Source: a bacterium | GTDB lineage: Bacteria; Patescibacteriota; Minisyncoccia; Phycocordibacterales; UBA1550 | Length of the DNA: 12,926 nt | Assembly: GCA_021812665.1 (NCBI GenBank) | Contig: JAKAMX010000019.1 | Coordinates: 1-12,926, forward strand | Direction of reading: 5' to 3' | Shown: positions 1 through 5,875 of the stretch, one piece after another | Numbering within the stretch: position 1 is the first letter of the stretch | How the letters are laid out: every line of letters starts with the position of its first letter | Program-made: the position numbers and the translations under genes | Notes under the pieces: generated by a model | Database searches by the model: none | The model's input: only the letters and a program-made list of their open reading frames with translations | What the model was told of the DNA's origin: nothing

Positions 1-1590
1 GAGGCGCTCGCAAAAGTAGATCTACAGGTAAAAGATGAAGGTGGATTTATGTATTGGGTGGTGACGCTGCTCCCATTTTTGGCACCGCTCATTCTCATTC
101 TCTTTTTCTTCTGGATGCTTACGCGTCAGGCAAAGGGTGCGGGTATGCAGGCGTTTACCTTCGGTCAGTCAAAAGCGCGTATCATTGATCCCAATGACGC
201 AGGGCAAAAAGTAACATTCAAAGATGTTGCTGGCGCAAAGGAGGCAAAAGAAGAGCTTGTAGAGATCGTAGACTTTTTACGTAATCCAAAAAAGTTTTTG
301 GATATCGGTGCGCAAATTCCAAAAGGCGTCCTTCTCATGGGTGCACCAGGTACCGGTAAAACACTTCTCGCGCGCGCAGTTGCTGGCGAAGCAGGCGTAC
401 CATTTTTCCACCTCTCAGGTTCTGAGTTCGTAGAAATGTTTGTTGGCGTTGGTGCATCACGCGTGCGTGACCTTTTCCAGATGGCAAAGAAAGCAGCACC
501 AGCAATTATTTTCGTAGATGAAATTGACGCCGTCGGTCGTGTTCGTGGGGGAGGAGTCGGTGGTGGCAACGATGAACGAGAGCAAACACTCAACCAAATT
601 CTCGTTGAAATGGATGGCTTTGAGCCATCAGAAAAAGTGATCGTGATGGCGGCAACAAACCGCCCCGATGTACTCGACCCTGCACTCTTGCGCCCTGGAC
701 GCTTTGATCGTCGTGTCACGCTCGAACTTCCAGATCGTGAAGGTCGCGAGGAAATCCTCGCAATCCACGCACGCAAGAAACCACTCGCAGAGGATGTAAA
801 TTTAAAAGTAGTTGCGGAACGCACACCAGGTTTCTCTGGCGCTGACCTCTACTCGCTCATGAACGAAGGCGCAATTCTCGCTGCGCGTGAAAACAGAAAG
901 ACCGTTGCGCAGTTCGACTTTATTCGTGCGATTGAAAAAGTTATGTTGGGCCCAGAGCGCAAGAGCCACATTCTTTCAAAAGAGGAAAAGAAAATCACTG
1001 CATATCACGAGGCGGGTCATGCACTCGTTGCATCGGTGCTTCCGCATGCTGACCCAGTACACAAGATTTCAATCATCGCGCGTGGTCATGCTGGTGGGTA
1101 TACACTCAAACTTCCACTCGAAGAGAGGCGCCTACAGTCAAAGAAAGAATTTTTGGACGACATCGCAATGTCGCTCGGTGGGTATGTTGCCGAGGAAATG
1201 ATTTTCGGTGATATCACAACCGGCCCTTCAAATGACTTGCAAGTTGCGACAGCGCTCGCTCGTGACATGGTTACCAAATACGGTATGTCTGACAAGTTGG
1301 GACCTGTTGCGCTTGAGGGTAGTGGCGGACGAACACTCTTTGGTGGTCGTGGTGTAGATAGTCGCGAGTACTCGGAAGAGGTGTCTGCAAAAATTGATGC
1401 AGAAGTTTCAAAAATTATGAACGATGCATTTGCGCGCGCACGTGAAGCAATGCAGACGCATCGCAAGGCGCTTGATGCAATCGCAAACGAATTGATGGCG
1501 AGCGAAACAATCGAACGTGAGGAATTTGAAAAGATTCTCATCACAAACGGCATTATGCCAAAGAAGAAGCAGGAGGAGGTGGTGGCGTAA
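1..1590 (+). CDS. ftsH: ATP-dependent zinc metalloprotease FtsH, 5' truncated
   Basis: This is a membrane-anchored AAA+ protease that extracts and degrades misfolded membrane proteins and short-lived cytoplasmic proteins. The frame is open from base 1, and the ATG at 49 is internal: the 16 codons before it continue the frame and precede the second membrane segment (about 55-125). The N-terminal helix and most of the extracytoplasmic domain therefore lie upstream of the window. Visible in order are Walker A GAPGTGKT (340-363), Walker B with IIFVDEID (505-528), the second region of homology with the ATNRPDVLDPALLRPGRFDRR signature (about 652-714), the zinc site HEAGH (1006-1020), and the downstream GPSNDLQ segment carrying the expected third zinc-ligand Asp. 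All catalytic motifs are intact. 529 residues are visible, against 600-650 for complete family members. None of its Ile codons is ATA. A strong terminator follows directly. Confidence 0.97.
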   Translation, partial: EALAKVDLQVKDEGGFMYWVVTLLPFLAPLILILFFFWMLTRQAKGAGMQAFTFGQSKARIIDPNDAGQKVTFKDVAGAKEAKEELVEIVDFLRNPKKFLDIGAQIPKGVLLMGAPGTGKTLLARAVAGEAGVPFFHLSGSEFVEMFVGVGASRVRDLFQMAKKAAPAIIFVDEIDAVGRVRGGGVGGGNDEREQTLNQILVEMDGFEPSEKVIVMAATNRPDVLDPALLRPGRFDRRVTLELPDREGREEILAIHARKKPLAEDVNLKVVAERTPGFSGADLYSLMNEGAILAARENRKTVAQFDFIRAIEKVMLGPERKSHILSKEEKKITAYHEAGHALVASVLPHADPVHKISIIARGHAGGYTLKLPLEERRLQSKKEFLDDIAMSLGGYVAEEMIFGDITTGPSNDLQVATALARDMVTKYGMSDKLGPVALEGSGGRTLFGGRGVDSREYSEEVSAKIDAEVSKIMNDAFARAREAMQTHRKALDAIANELMASETIEREEFEKILITNGIMPKKKQEEVVA

Positions 1591-1591
1591 C

Positions 1592-1630
1592 CAACAAAAA
1601 ACCGACCAATACATGGTCGGTTTTTTGTTG
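1592..1630 (+). terminator. Intrinsic terminator of ftsH
   Basis: A perfect 16-bp stem (1592-1607 with 1615-1630) encloses the 7-nt loop AATACAT. It has a GC core (CCGACC/GGTCGG) and a run of six T in the 3' arm. It starts 2 bp after the ftsH stop codon. The symmetric A/T tracts could let it act in both directions. Confidence 0.93.
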
Positions 1631-1631
1631 A

Positions 1632-1660
1632 GGTTTTACATCTCTAAATTTTAGTATAAT
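1632..1660 (+). promoter_or_regulatory. Probable promoter of tRNA-Ile
   Basis: A perfect -10 hexamer TATAAT lies at 1655-1660, 12 bp before the mature tRNA 5' end. A weak -35 candidate (GGTTTT, 1632-1637) sits at 17-bp spacing. It lies between the ftsH terminator and the tRNA, so the tRNA is probably an independent unit with a very short 5' leader. Confidence 0.6.
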
Positions 1661-1672
1661 ATGGTCACGTAA

Positions 1673-1746
1673 CCGCCCTTAGCTCAGTTGGTTAGAGCAC
1701 GGAGCTTATATCTCCGCGGTCCTAGGTTCGAGTCCTAGAGGGCGGA
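1673..1746 (+). tRNA. tRNA-Ile (anticodon UAU)
   Basis: This is a complete 74-nt cloverleaf. The acceptor stem is CCGCCCT (1673-1679) with AGGGCGG (1739-1745), and the discriminator base is A1746. The D arm GCTC/GAGC is present. The anticodon stem is CGGAG/CTCCG around the loop CTTATAT, putting anticodon TAT at 1707-1709. The T arm is CTAGG-TTCGAGT-CCTAG. The 3' CCA is not encoded, so it must be added after transcription. UAU reads AUA directly. Most bacteria instead read AUA with a CAU-anticodon tRNA that TilS modifies to lysidine. The isotype is called from the anticodon alone; the stems are all perfectly paired, so it looks functional. Confidence 0.93.
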
Positions 1747-1753
1747 CTTGAGA

Positions 1754-1781
1754 GAAAAACGCAGACTGCTCTGCGTTTTTC
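1754..1781 (+). terminator. Intrinsic terminator after tRNA-Ile
   Basis: GAAAAACGCAG (1754-1764) pairs perfectly with CTGCGTTTTTC (1771-1781), and the inner A-T pair can shorten the loop to CTGC. It lies 7 bp after the tRNA and the 3' arm contains five T. An 8-bp outer inverted repeat, CGGACTTG (1743-1750) with CAAGTCCG (1786-1793), brackets it and includes the last four tRNA bases. Confidence 0.88.
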
Positions 1782-1974
1782 GATGCAAGTCCGAGCCGCA
1801 GCGTTGTTTCGAAAGCTTTCGAAACCGCGAGGCGGGATCGCGAGCACTTACGTCCGCGCAGGGTGTAATCACCCAAGCAGACTTAGTGACTCGTGATGAC
1901 AAAGAAATATTCGTGACAACAACAATTGACTATATTTTATATCGTAGTAGTTTATTGAACAGAAGGAGGTTCTC
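1782..1974. other. Intergenic spacer with a 20-bp perfect palindrome
   Basis: There is no convincing gene. The first 80 bp are GC-rich and full of short inverted repeats. The main one is the perfect palindrome GTTTCGAAAGCTTTCGAAAC at 1806-1825, which has no T tract and so does not look like a terminator. A small GGGTG/CACCC hairpin lies at 1861-1874. The last 90 bp are AT-rich and lead to the GNAT gene. TTGAC at 1926-1930 could be a -35, but I see no good -10 at proper spacing. Confidence 0.6.
1963..1970 (+). promoter_or_regulatory. Strong Shine-Dalgarno that sets the GNAT GTG start
   Basis: AAGGAGGT is a near-perfect anti-SD match and lies 4 bp before the GTG at 1975. It decides the start of the acetyltransferase. 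It is the only gene start in the window with such a strong SD; most other starts here have none. Confidence 0.85.
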
Positions 1975-2379
1975 GTGTATACCGTGCGATTTGCAAATAA
2001 TGAAGATTTGTCAGCAATTGAGCAGATTGCGTACAGGAACAAAGATTCACTCGGGTTCATTCTAAGGTGCATCATTAAAGCATCCACAGAAGCCGGTGAA
2101 TTGTTCGTCGCCTGCAAGGAAGACGGTGAGGTTATCGGTTTCATTCGGTGGCATCGACGTCGTGATGGATGGATTATCATCTACGAAATTTGTGTACGTA
2201 GGGACTTTCGTGGTGAAGGTGTTGGAAGATTATTGCTGGAGAAAGTCCCCAAACCGATTAGACTCAAGTGTCCTCAAGATAACGAGTCAAACAAGTTCTA
2301 TGAGCACCTTGGATTTACGCTCGCAGGGCAAGAAGCCGGACGGAAGCGAGCGCTGAATATCTGGATTCATTTCGAATAA
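1975..2379 (+). CDS. GNAT-family N-acetyltransferase
   Basis: A 134-residue cytoplasmic enzyme of the GCN5-related acetyltransferase fold, expected to move acetyl from acetyl-CoA to an amine; the substrate cannot be told from sequence. The GTG start is fixed by the strong SD. An N-terminal beta strand (YTVRFA) is followed by the strand GEVIGFIRWH. Motif A reads VRRDFRGEGVGRLLLEKV; its R79-G-E-G-V-G84 pyrophosphate loop binds CoA. A motif-B-like NKFYEHLGF near residue 105 is typical of the family. The length is normal for a minimal single-domain GNAT. It stands alone, convergent with recG, and shares a terminator with it, so there is no operon context for its role. It could be an RimI-like protein acetyltransferase or a small-molecule enzyme. 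Confidence 0.9.
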   Translation: MYTVRFANNEDLSAIEQIAYRNKDSLGFILRCIIKASTEAGELFVACKEDGEVIGFIRWHRRRDGWIIIYEICVRRDFRGEGVGRLLLEKVPKPIRLKCPQDNESNKFYEHLGFTLAGQEAGRKRALNIWIHFE

Positions 2380-2400
2380 AAGCGGCCCGGGCCGCTTTTT
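2378..2400. terminator. Bidirectional terminator between GNAT gene and recG
   Basis: The perfect palindrome AAAAGCGGCCC/GGGCCGCTTTT (2378-2399) overlaps the GNAT stop codon and ends 2 bp before the recG stop. T runs lie on both strands (TTTTT at 2396-2400 on +, TTTT then ATTCG on -), so it can end both convergent transcripts. Confidence 0.9.
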
Positions 2401-4581
2401 CTATTCCCAGTGAATATTTTTTTCTCCTGCCTCAATGCGCGCGCGGAGTAGGGGATGACCTTGAAGTTCGGGGTCCCGTTCGATGAGATGTGCTGCTTCT
2501 GTGCGTGCAGCCTCAACCATTTTAATATTTTTAATTGCTTCCATACCGAGGTCGGAGATGCCCCATTGTTTGCCTCCAGTGAGTTCGCCGGAACCACGGA
2601 GGGTGAGATCGAGCTCTGCAAGTTCAAAACCATTCTTTGCAGTGACGAGTGCCTTCATGCGCTTGAGGGAAGTTTCATTTTTGCTGTCTGTAAGTAGGTA
2701 GCAATATGCTTGGTGATTGCTGCGGATCACGCGGCCACGAAGCTGGTGTAGTTGCGCGAGGCCAAATCGTTCGGCACCCTCGATGGCAATCATGGTTGCG
2801 TTGGGAACGTTCACGCCGACCTCAATGACTGAGGTCGCGACAAGGATATGAATATTTCCTTTTGAAAATTCACTCATTATTTTTTCTTTTTCTGCCGGCT
2901 TCATTTTTCCGTGAAGTACCTCGATTTCGAATTCGGGGAAAATATCTGCCTTGAGTCGTCGAGCCTCCTCTTTAACACTCTTTGCATTGAGCGCGAGCTC
3001 TTTATCTGGATCTGGCTCATCAATACGGGGACAAATGATGTATGTCTGTCGACCACTTTTTATTTCGGCCCTCATGTGCTCCTCCATTTGCTTGCGTGTA
3101 CTTTTGTTAATCAGTTCTGTCTTTATGGGTAAACGACCGACTGGCATCTCATCGAGCAGGGTGAGGTCGAGATTGCCGTATATAGTGAGCGCGAGGGTGC
3201 GAGGGATTGGTGTTGCGGTCATCGATAGAAAGTGGGGCAATGCGGCGTGCTTCTTCGCAAGCTTGCCACGCTGCATCATGCCGAATCGGTGCTGCTCGTC
3301 GACGATAGCGAGACCGAGGTTTTTGAACTGCACATTTTTTTGAATGAGGGTGTGTGTGCCAATGAGGATGGGGAGTTTCCCCTCAGCGACCCATTTGAGA
3401 AGCTGTGTGCGAGAAATTGTCGTTGCACCACTCGGGTCAACTTTTGAAGGGAATTTTTTACACGAACCGCCCGTAAGGAGACCTATCTCAACAGGAAGAT
3501 CCTTGAAGTATTCAATAAAACTTTTGAAGTGCTGTTCAGCGAGGATTTCTGTTGGCGCCATATAGGCAACCTGGAGATTTCCGAATTTATTATCTTTAGG
3601 AGGCGTGGTCGCAGTTGCATATGCAGCGGTTGCAGCAACAAATGTTTTTCCAGAGCCAACATCACCCTCAAGCAAGCGACCCATCGGCGCGCCTTTCTTA
3701 AAATCTTCAAAAATATGTTCAAGGGCATGTAGCTGTCCTTGTGTTGGTAAGAACGGGAAGCGTGAAGTGAATCGAGCGAGTGCTTTTGGTTCGGGGTCGA
3801 TGATAAATCCATCTTGCGAGGACGCTGCTCGGCGCTCCTTCTGACGCGCGAGTTGAATCATAAAAACTTCTTCGAATGCGAAACGCTTTCGTGCTGCCTG
3901 AGCATCGCTATCTTTTTGTGGCGAGTGAATCCATACGAGCGCGGTGCGGAGTGATGGCAAGTGGTAACGCGCGAGAATATCATCGGGGATGGGGTCGACA
4001 AGGCTCTCGAGTGCTCCCTGGCTAAATAATTTTTGTATATGGTAATAAATGAAACGCGAAGAGATTCCTTTTGTCTCTGGGTATACTGGATAGAGTGTGC
4101 CACTCGCGCTCTCATTAAAAAGAGAATCTTCGCCCCCCATGGGAAGTTCTTTGGTGCGATCGATCTCAGGATTTGCCAAATAGCGTTCGCCTTTACGCTC
4201 CTCGACTTTTCCAGAAAGTTTTATCATCGCGCCGGGCGCAAGCATTTTTGCAATGTATGCTTGATGAAACCACACAGCTTTTATTTTTCCGGTAGCATCC
4301 TCGATGACCGCCTGCGTCATCGGAATCTTTGTTCTCCACCCACGCGCGCTTTTTGCTGAAACAACACGACCATAGATCGTTGTCCGGTCACCTGCCGCGA
4401 GACCCTCGATCGATTTGAGTGACGATGCGTCTGTGTATCGTGTAGGGAAGTAGTACAGCAGATCGTTAATGCTTTTTATCTGCAGTTTTTCAAATCCTGC
4501 TTTCTGGGTCGGGGTTAGGCGAAATAAGTCTGAGATTGGTGTTTGGGGGGTTGCGACCGAGGAAGTTTTCTTTACTGCCAT
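2401..4581 (-). CDS. recG: ATP-dependent DNA helicase RecG
   Basis: A superfamily 2 helicase that remodels stalled replication forks and branched recombination intermediates. The 726 residues fit the family (about 690-780). The N-terminal part has a helix-hairpin-helix-like start (LTPTQKAGFEKLQI) and the DLLYYFPTRY segment. An OB-fold wedge domain (GRVVSAKSARGWRTK to KLSGKVEERKGERYL) follows. The helicase core has Walker A GDVGSGKT (residues 306-313, K312), motif II as DEQHRFG (D428-), motif III SMTATPIPRTLALT, then motifs V and VI (IEVGVNVPNAT, QLRGRVIRS). In motif VI the usual RGRVGR glycine is Ile619. ATG at 4581 is the most plausible start. It has no Shine-Dalgarno, but an extended -10 lies 9 bp upstream, so the mRNA may be leaderless. 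It is divergent from tRNA-Ser. Confidence 0.96.
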   Translation of the reverse strand: MAVKKTSSVATPQTPISDLFRLTPTQKAGFEKLQIKSINDLLYYFPTRYTDASSLKSIEGLAAGDRTTIYGRVVSAKSARGWRTKIPMTQAVIEDATGKIKAVWFHQAYIAKMLAPGAMIKLSGKVEERKGERYLANPEIDRTKELPMGGEDSLFNESASGTLYPVYPETKGISSRFIYYHIQKLFSQGALESLVDPIPDDILARYHLPSLRTALVWIHSPQKDSDAQAARKRFAFEEVFMIQLARQKERRAASSQDGFIIDPEPKALARFTSRFPFLPTQGQLHALEHIFEDFKKGAPMGRLLEGDVGSGKTFVAATAAYATATTPPKDNKFGNLQVAYMAPTEILAEQHFKSFIEYFKDLPVEIGLLTGGSCKKFPSKVDPSGATTISRTQLLKWVAEGKLPILIGTHTLIQKNVQFKNLGLAIVDEQHRFGMMQRGKLAKKHAALPHFLSMTATPIPRTLALTIYGNLDLTLLDEMPVGRLPIKTELINKSTRKQMEEHMRAEIKSGRQTYIICPRIDEPDPDKELALNAKSVKEEARRLKADIFPEFEIEVLHGKMKPAEKEKIMSEFSKGNIHILVATSVIEVGVNVPNATMIAIEGAERFGLAQLHQLRGRVIRSNHQAYCYLLTDSKNETSLKRMKALVTAKNGFELAELDLTLRGSGELTGGKQWGISDLGMEAIKNIKMVEAARTEAAHLIERDPELQGHPLLRARIEAGEKNIHWE

Positions 4582-4590
4582 AGTTATCTG

Positions 4591-4599
4591 ATTTTACCA
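4591..4599 (-). promoter_or_regulatory. Probable extended -10 promoter of recG
   Basis: Read on the minus strand, TGGTAAAAT (TG-n-TAAAAT) ends 9 nt before the recG ATG. Transcription would then begin at or within about 3 nt of the start codon, consistent with the absence of a Shine-Dalgarno. I see no good -35. Confidence 0.5.
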
Positions 4600-4660
4600 C
4601 GGTGCGTGGCAAAGCCGCAGAAAATATGGTAAGGTAACCGTCGTAGGTTTCAAATACATT

Positions 4661-4747
4661 GGAGACGTGACCGAGAGGCCGAAGGTACCTCACTGCTAAC
4701 GAGGCAGGGTGTAAAAGCCCTCGAGGGTTCGAATCCCTCCGTCTCCG
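4661..4747 (+). tRNA. tRNA-Ser (anticodon GCU)
   Basis: This is an 87-nt class II tRNA. The acceptor stem is GGAGACG (4661-4667) with CGTCTCC (4740-4746), and the discriminator is G4747. The anticodon loop CTGCTAA (4693-4699) puts GCT at 4695-4697 and reads AGC/AGU. A long variable arm (GGG...CCC) is characteristic of tRNA-Ser. The T arm is GAGGG-TTCGAAT-CCCTC. CCA is not encoded (CAA follows). The innermost anticodon-stem pair next to the loop is A.C rather than Watson-Crick; all other stems pair. It is divergent from recG. Confidence 0.95.
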
Positions 4748-4815
4748 CAACTACAAATGCCAGAGCAAAGCTCTGGCATTTTAGTATGTTGCATGAAGAC
4801 GGAGGGATTCGAACC
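4726..4815. repeat. 19-bp perfect inverted repeat copying the tRNA-Ser 3' end
   Basis: The tRNA T-arm and acceptor segment at 4726-4744 (GGTTCGAATCCCTCCGTCT) recurs as its exact reverse complement at 4797-4815. The two arms flank the terminator hairpin. A third, partial copy in direct orientation (CGAATCCCTCC, 4917-4927) lies further on. The inverted copy is not a working minus-strand tRNA: its would-be T stem (CTCGG against CCCTC) forms only two pairs. Confidence 0.85.
4755..4782 (+). terminator. Intrinsic terminator after tRNA-Ser
   Basis: AAATGCCAGAG (4755-4765) pairs perfectly with CTCTGGCATTT (4771-4781). An inner C-G pair leaves an AAA loop, and a T run follows. It lies 7 bp after the tRNA, the same arrangement as at tRNA-Ile. 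Confidence 0.88.
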
Positions 4816-5056
4816 GAGGGCGCGCGAAGCTGGACGCTAGTCCAGTCGCCCGAGTGGGGGTCGAGCGAGTGAGATTTATGAGTTCGCAGAACGAAAGAAA
4901 AATCCACGAGAGTGACCGAATCCCTCCATCTGGGGCACGACAACGAACGAGCACTTGTGGGGCCTTTTTGTTTATTGCAGTTACGGCAGTGTTCACTATT
5001 TGTTCGTTGATTGAATACCGTTTTTACTTATTTTAACTGCGCATGTTTTATTTATA

Positions 5057-5085
5057 TTGTTGTGGATTACTTAATAACATATAAT
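5057..5085 (+). promoter_or_regulatory. Sigma70-type promoter of the pilin operon, leaderless start
   Basis: TTGTTG (5057-5062), a 17-bp spacer and a perfect TATAAT (5080-5085). Only 7 nt separate the -10 from the ATG at 5093, so transcription should start at the ATG itself. No Shine-Dalgarno is present, in agreement. Confidence 0.65.
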
Positions 5086-5092
5086 AAAAGAT

Positions 5093-5368
5093 ATGAATCT
5101 CAACGAGAGTTCACAGATAATATTTGAGAACGAGGAATTGCAAAGATCCGGAGCGCACATAACGCAACCACAATTACCTAAAATCGTGCAGTGGGTTATT
5201 CGACACTCGGGTGGTTATGTGAGAAACGAGAAGCAAGCAGCATCTGCACTCATGATTTTTGTTGTGTTGGCGGTTATCTTTTCCTTGTCCATGTTTTTAC
5301 GTCGCGAGAATACTGTAAAGCCAGCAGTGCCCTCAATTACCGGAGCACCTGCTGTGGTAGCTAACTAG
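5093..5368 (+). CDS. Small single-pass membrane protein of unknown function
   Basis: A 91-residue protein I do not recognise. A hydrophilic N-terminal part of about 50 residues (MNLNESSQIIFENEELQ..., then PKIVQWVIRHSGGYVRNEKQA) precedes one hydrophobic segment (ALMIFVVLAVIFSLSMFL, about residues 51-68). After RRE comes a short Pro/Val/Ala-rich tail. By the positive-inside rule, the Arg pair just after the membrane segment could place the C-terminus inside. The gene has the clear promoter just described and sits 8 bp upstream of the pilin gene, so the two are very probably cotranscribed. A pilus-assembly or inner-membrane accessory role is possible, but rests only on this neighbour. Confidence 0.75.
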   Translation: MNLNESSQIIFENEELQRSGAHITQPQLPKIVQWVIRHSGGYVRNEKQAASALMIFVVLAVIFSLSMFLRRENTVKPAVPSITGAPAVVAN

Positions 5369-5376
5369 GCTATCGT

Positions 5377-5859
5377 ATGAAAATGAGCAATACAATTTAT
5401 AAAAACCCCTACGCTAAAGGTTTTACGCTTATCGAGCTCCTTGTTGTGATTGCGATCATTGGTGTGCTTGTTACCATTGTGCTCGCTTCCTTGAATTCAG
5501 CGCGTACGAAAGGCCAGGATGCTGTCCGAATTGCAGACGTAAAGTCGCTTGAGGCTGCTCTAGAGCTTTATTACAATGACAATAATACTTATCCTCAATC
5601 ACCAGTTGGAAACGGAGATGTTATTGTTGGTGACGCAACTCTAAATGCCGCCCTTGTGCCAACATACCTCGGTGGCATACCTGCGGTTCTTGTGGCAGAT
5701 GGTGACCATTATTATGGTGTAGGAAATAGCGGTGGCACAAATCAGTATGGTCTTTTGATCTATACTGCCGCGTCAAATGGATGGTGTAAAACTGGTGTAT
5801 CAACCAGCGATATGTCGACAAATGGTTGGTGGGGTTCGCCGCCAGTCTGTAATTTCTAA
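5377..5859 (+). CDS. Type IV pilin / GspG-like pseudopilin
   Basis: A 160-residue prepilin. A short leader ends in the prepilin-peptidase site KG/FTLIE (cleavage after G15, Phe as +1, Glu at +5). The usual hydrophobic N-terminal helix LLVVIAIIGVLVTIVLASLNSAR follows. After the helix come DAVRIADVKSLEAALELYYNDNNTYP, typical of GspG/major pseudopilins, and a glycine-rich globular domain. Two cysteines near the C-terminus (GWCK and PVCNF) can form the disulfide-bounded D-loop of pilins. It would be processed by a prepilin peptidase and assembled into a surface fibre; no assembly genes (pilB, pilC, pilD) are in the window. ATG at 5377 is preferred; Met3 would give a leader two residues shorter. 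No strong Shine-Dalgarno, so it may be read by coupling with the gene 8 bp upstream. Confidence 0.92.
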   Translation: MKMSNTIYKNPYAKGFTLIELLVVIAIIGVLVTIVLASLNSARTKGQDAVRIADVKSLEAALELYYNDNNTYPQSPVGNGDVIVGDATLNAALVPTYLGGIPAVLVADGDHYYGVGNSGGTNQYGLLIYTAASNGWCKTGVSTSDMSTNGWWGSPPVCNF

Positions 5860-5875
5860 AGGGTGTAAAGAATAA

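Larger units (their letters stand above)
4748..5092. other. Non-coding stretch with a tRNA-derived inverted-repeat segment
   Basis: After the tRNA-Ser terminator, a segment of about 133 bp (4798-4930) is bounded by a 14-bp imperfect inverted repeat, GACGGAGGGATTCG with CGAATCCCTCCATC (13 of 14 pair). Inside is the hairpin CTGGAC-GCTA-GTCCAG (4830-4845), followed by a GC-rich run. The motif CGAGCACTT at 4948-4956 recurs exactly after tRNA-Ile (1841-1849). From about 4960 the sequence turns AT-rich and leads to the promoter at 5057-5085. No open frame here has a ribosome-binding site or a recognisable protein. Confidence 0.6.

Noticed and set aside
49..51. ATG at 49 as the start of ftsH
   Set aside because: The frame is open through base 1 and the codon falls at the edge of the second membrane segment, which would leave the protein without its first helix and extracytoplasmic domain.
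165..824. Long minus-strand frame opposite ftsH
   Set aside because: It is a Ser/Arg-rich antisense shadow of the strongly conserved FtsH AAA domain, with no motif of its own.
1748..2065. Open frame after tRNA-Ile overlapping the GNAT start
   Set aside because: It starts inside the tRNA terminator, has no ribosome-binding site, crosses the palindrome-rich spacer and overlaps the well-supported GNAT gene in another frame.
4797..4870. Second tRNA gene on the minus strand next to tRNA-Ser
   Set aside because: Only the T-loop and 3' acceptor strand are copied; the T stem has two pairs and no partner acceptor strand or anticodon arm can be drawn.
4490..4943. Minus-strand frames over tRNA-Ser (EGFEPSRAF-type peptides)
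   Set aside because: These are antisense translations of the tRNA and its repeats, a well-known source of false hypothetical proteins.
4854..5036. 60-codon frame with a hydrophobic C-terminal end
   Set aside because: It lies in the tRNA-derived palindromic spacer, lacks a Shine-Dalgarno or promoter, and its first half follows repeat sequence. The hydrophobic end is what an AT-rich stretch yields by chance.
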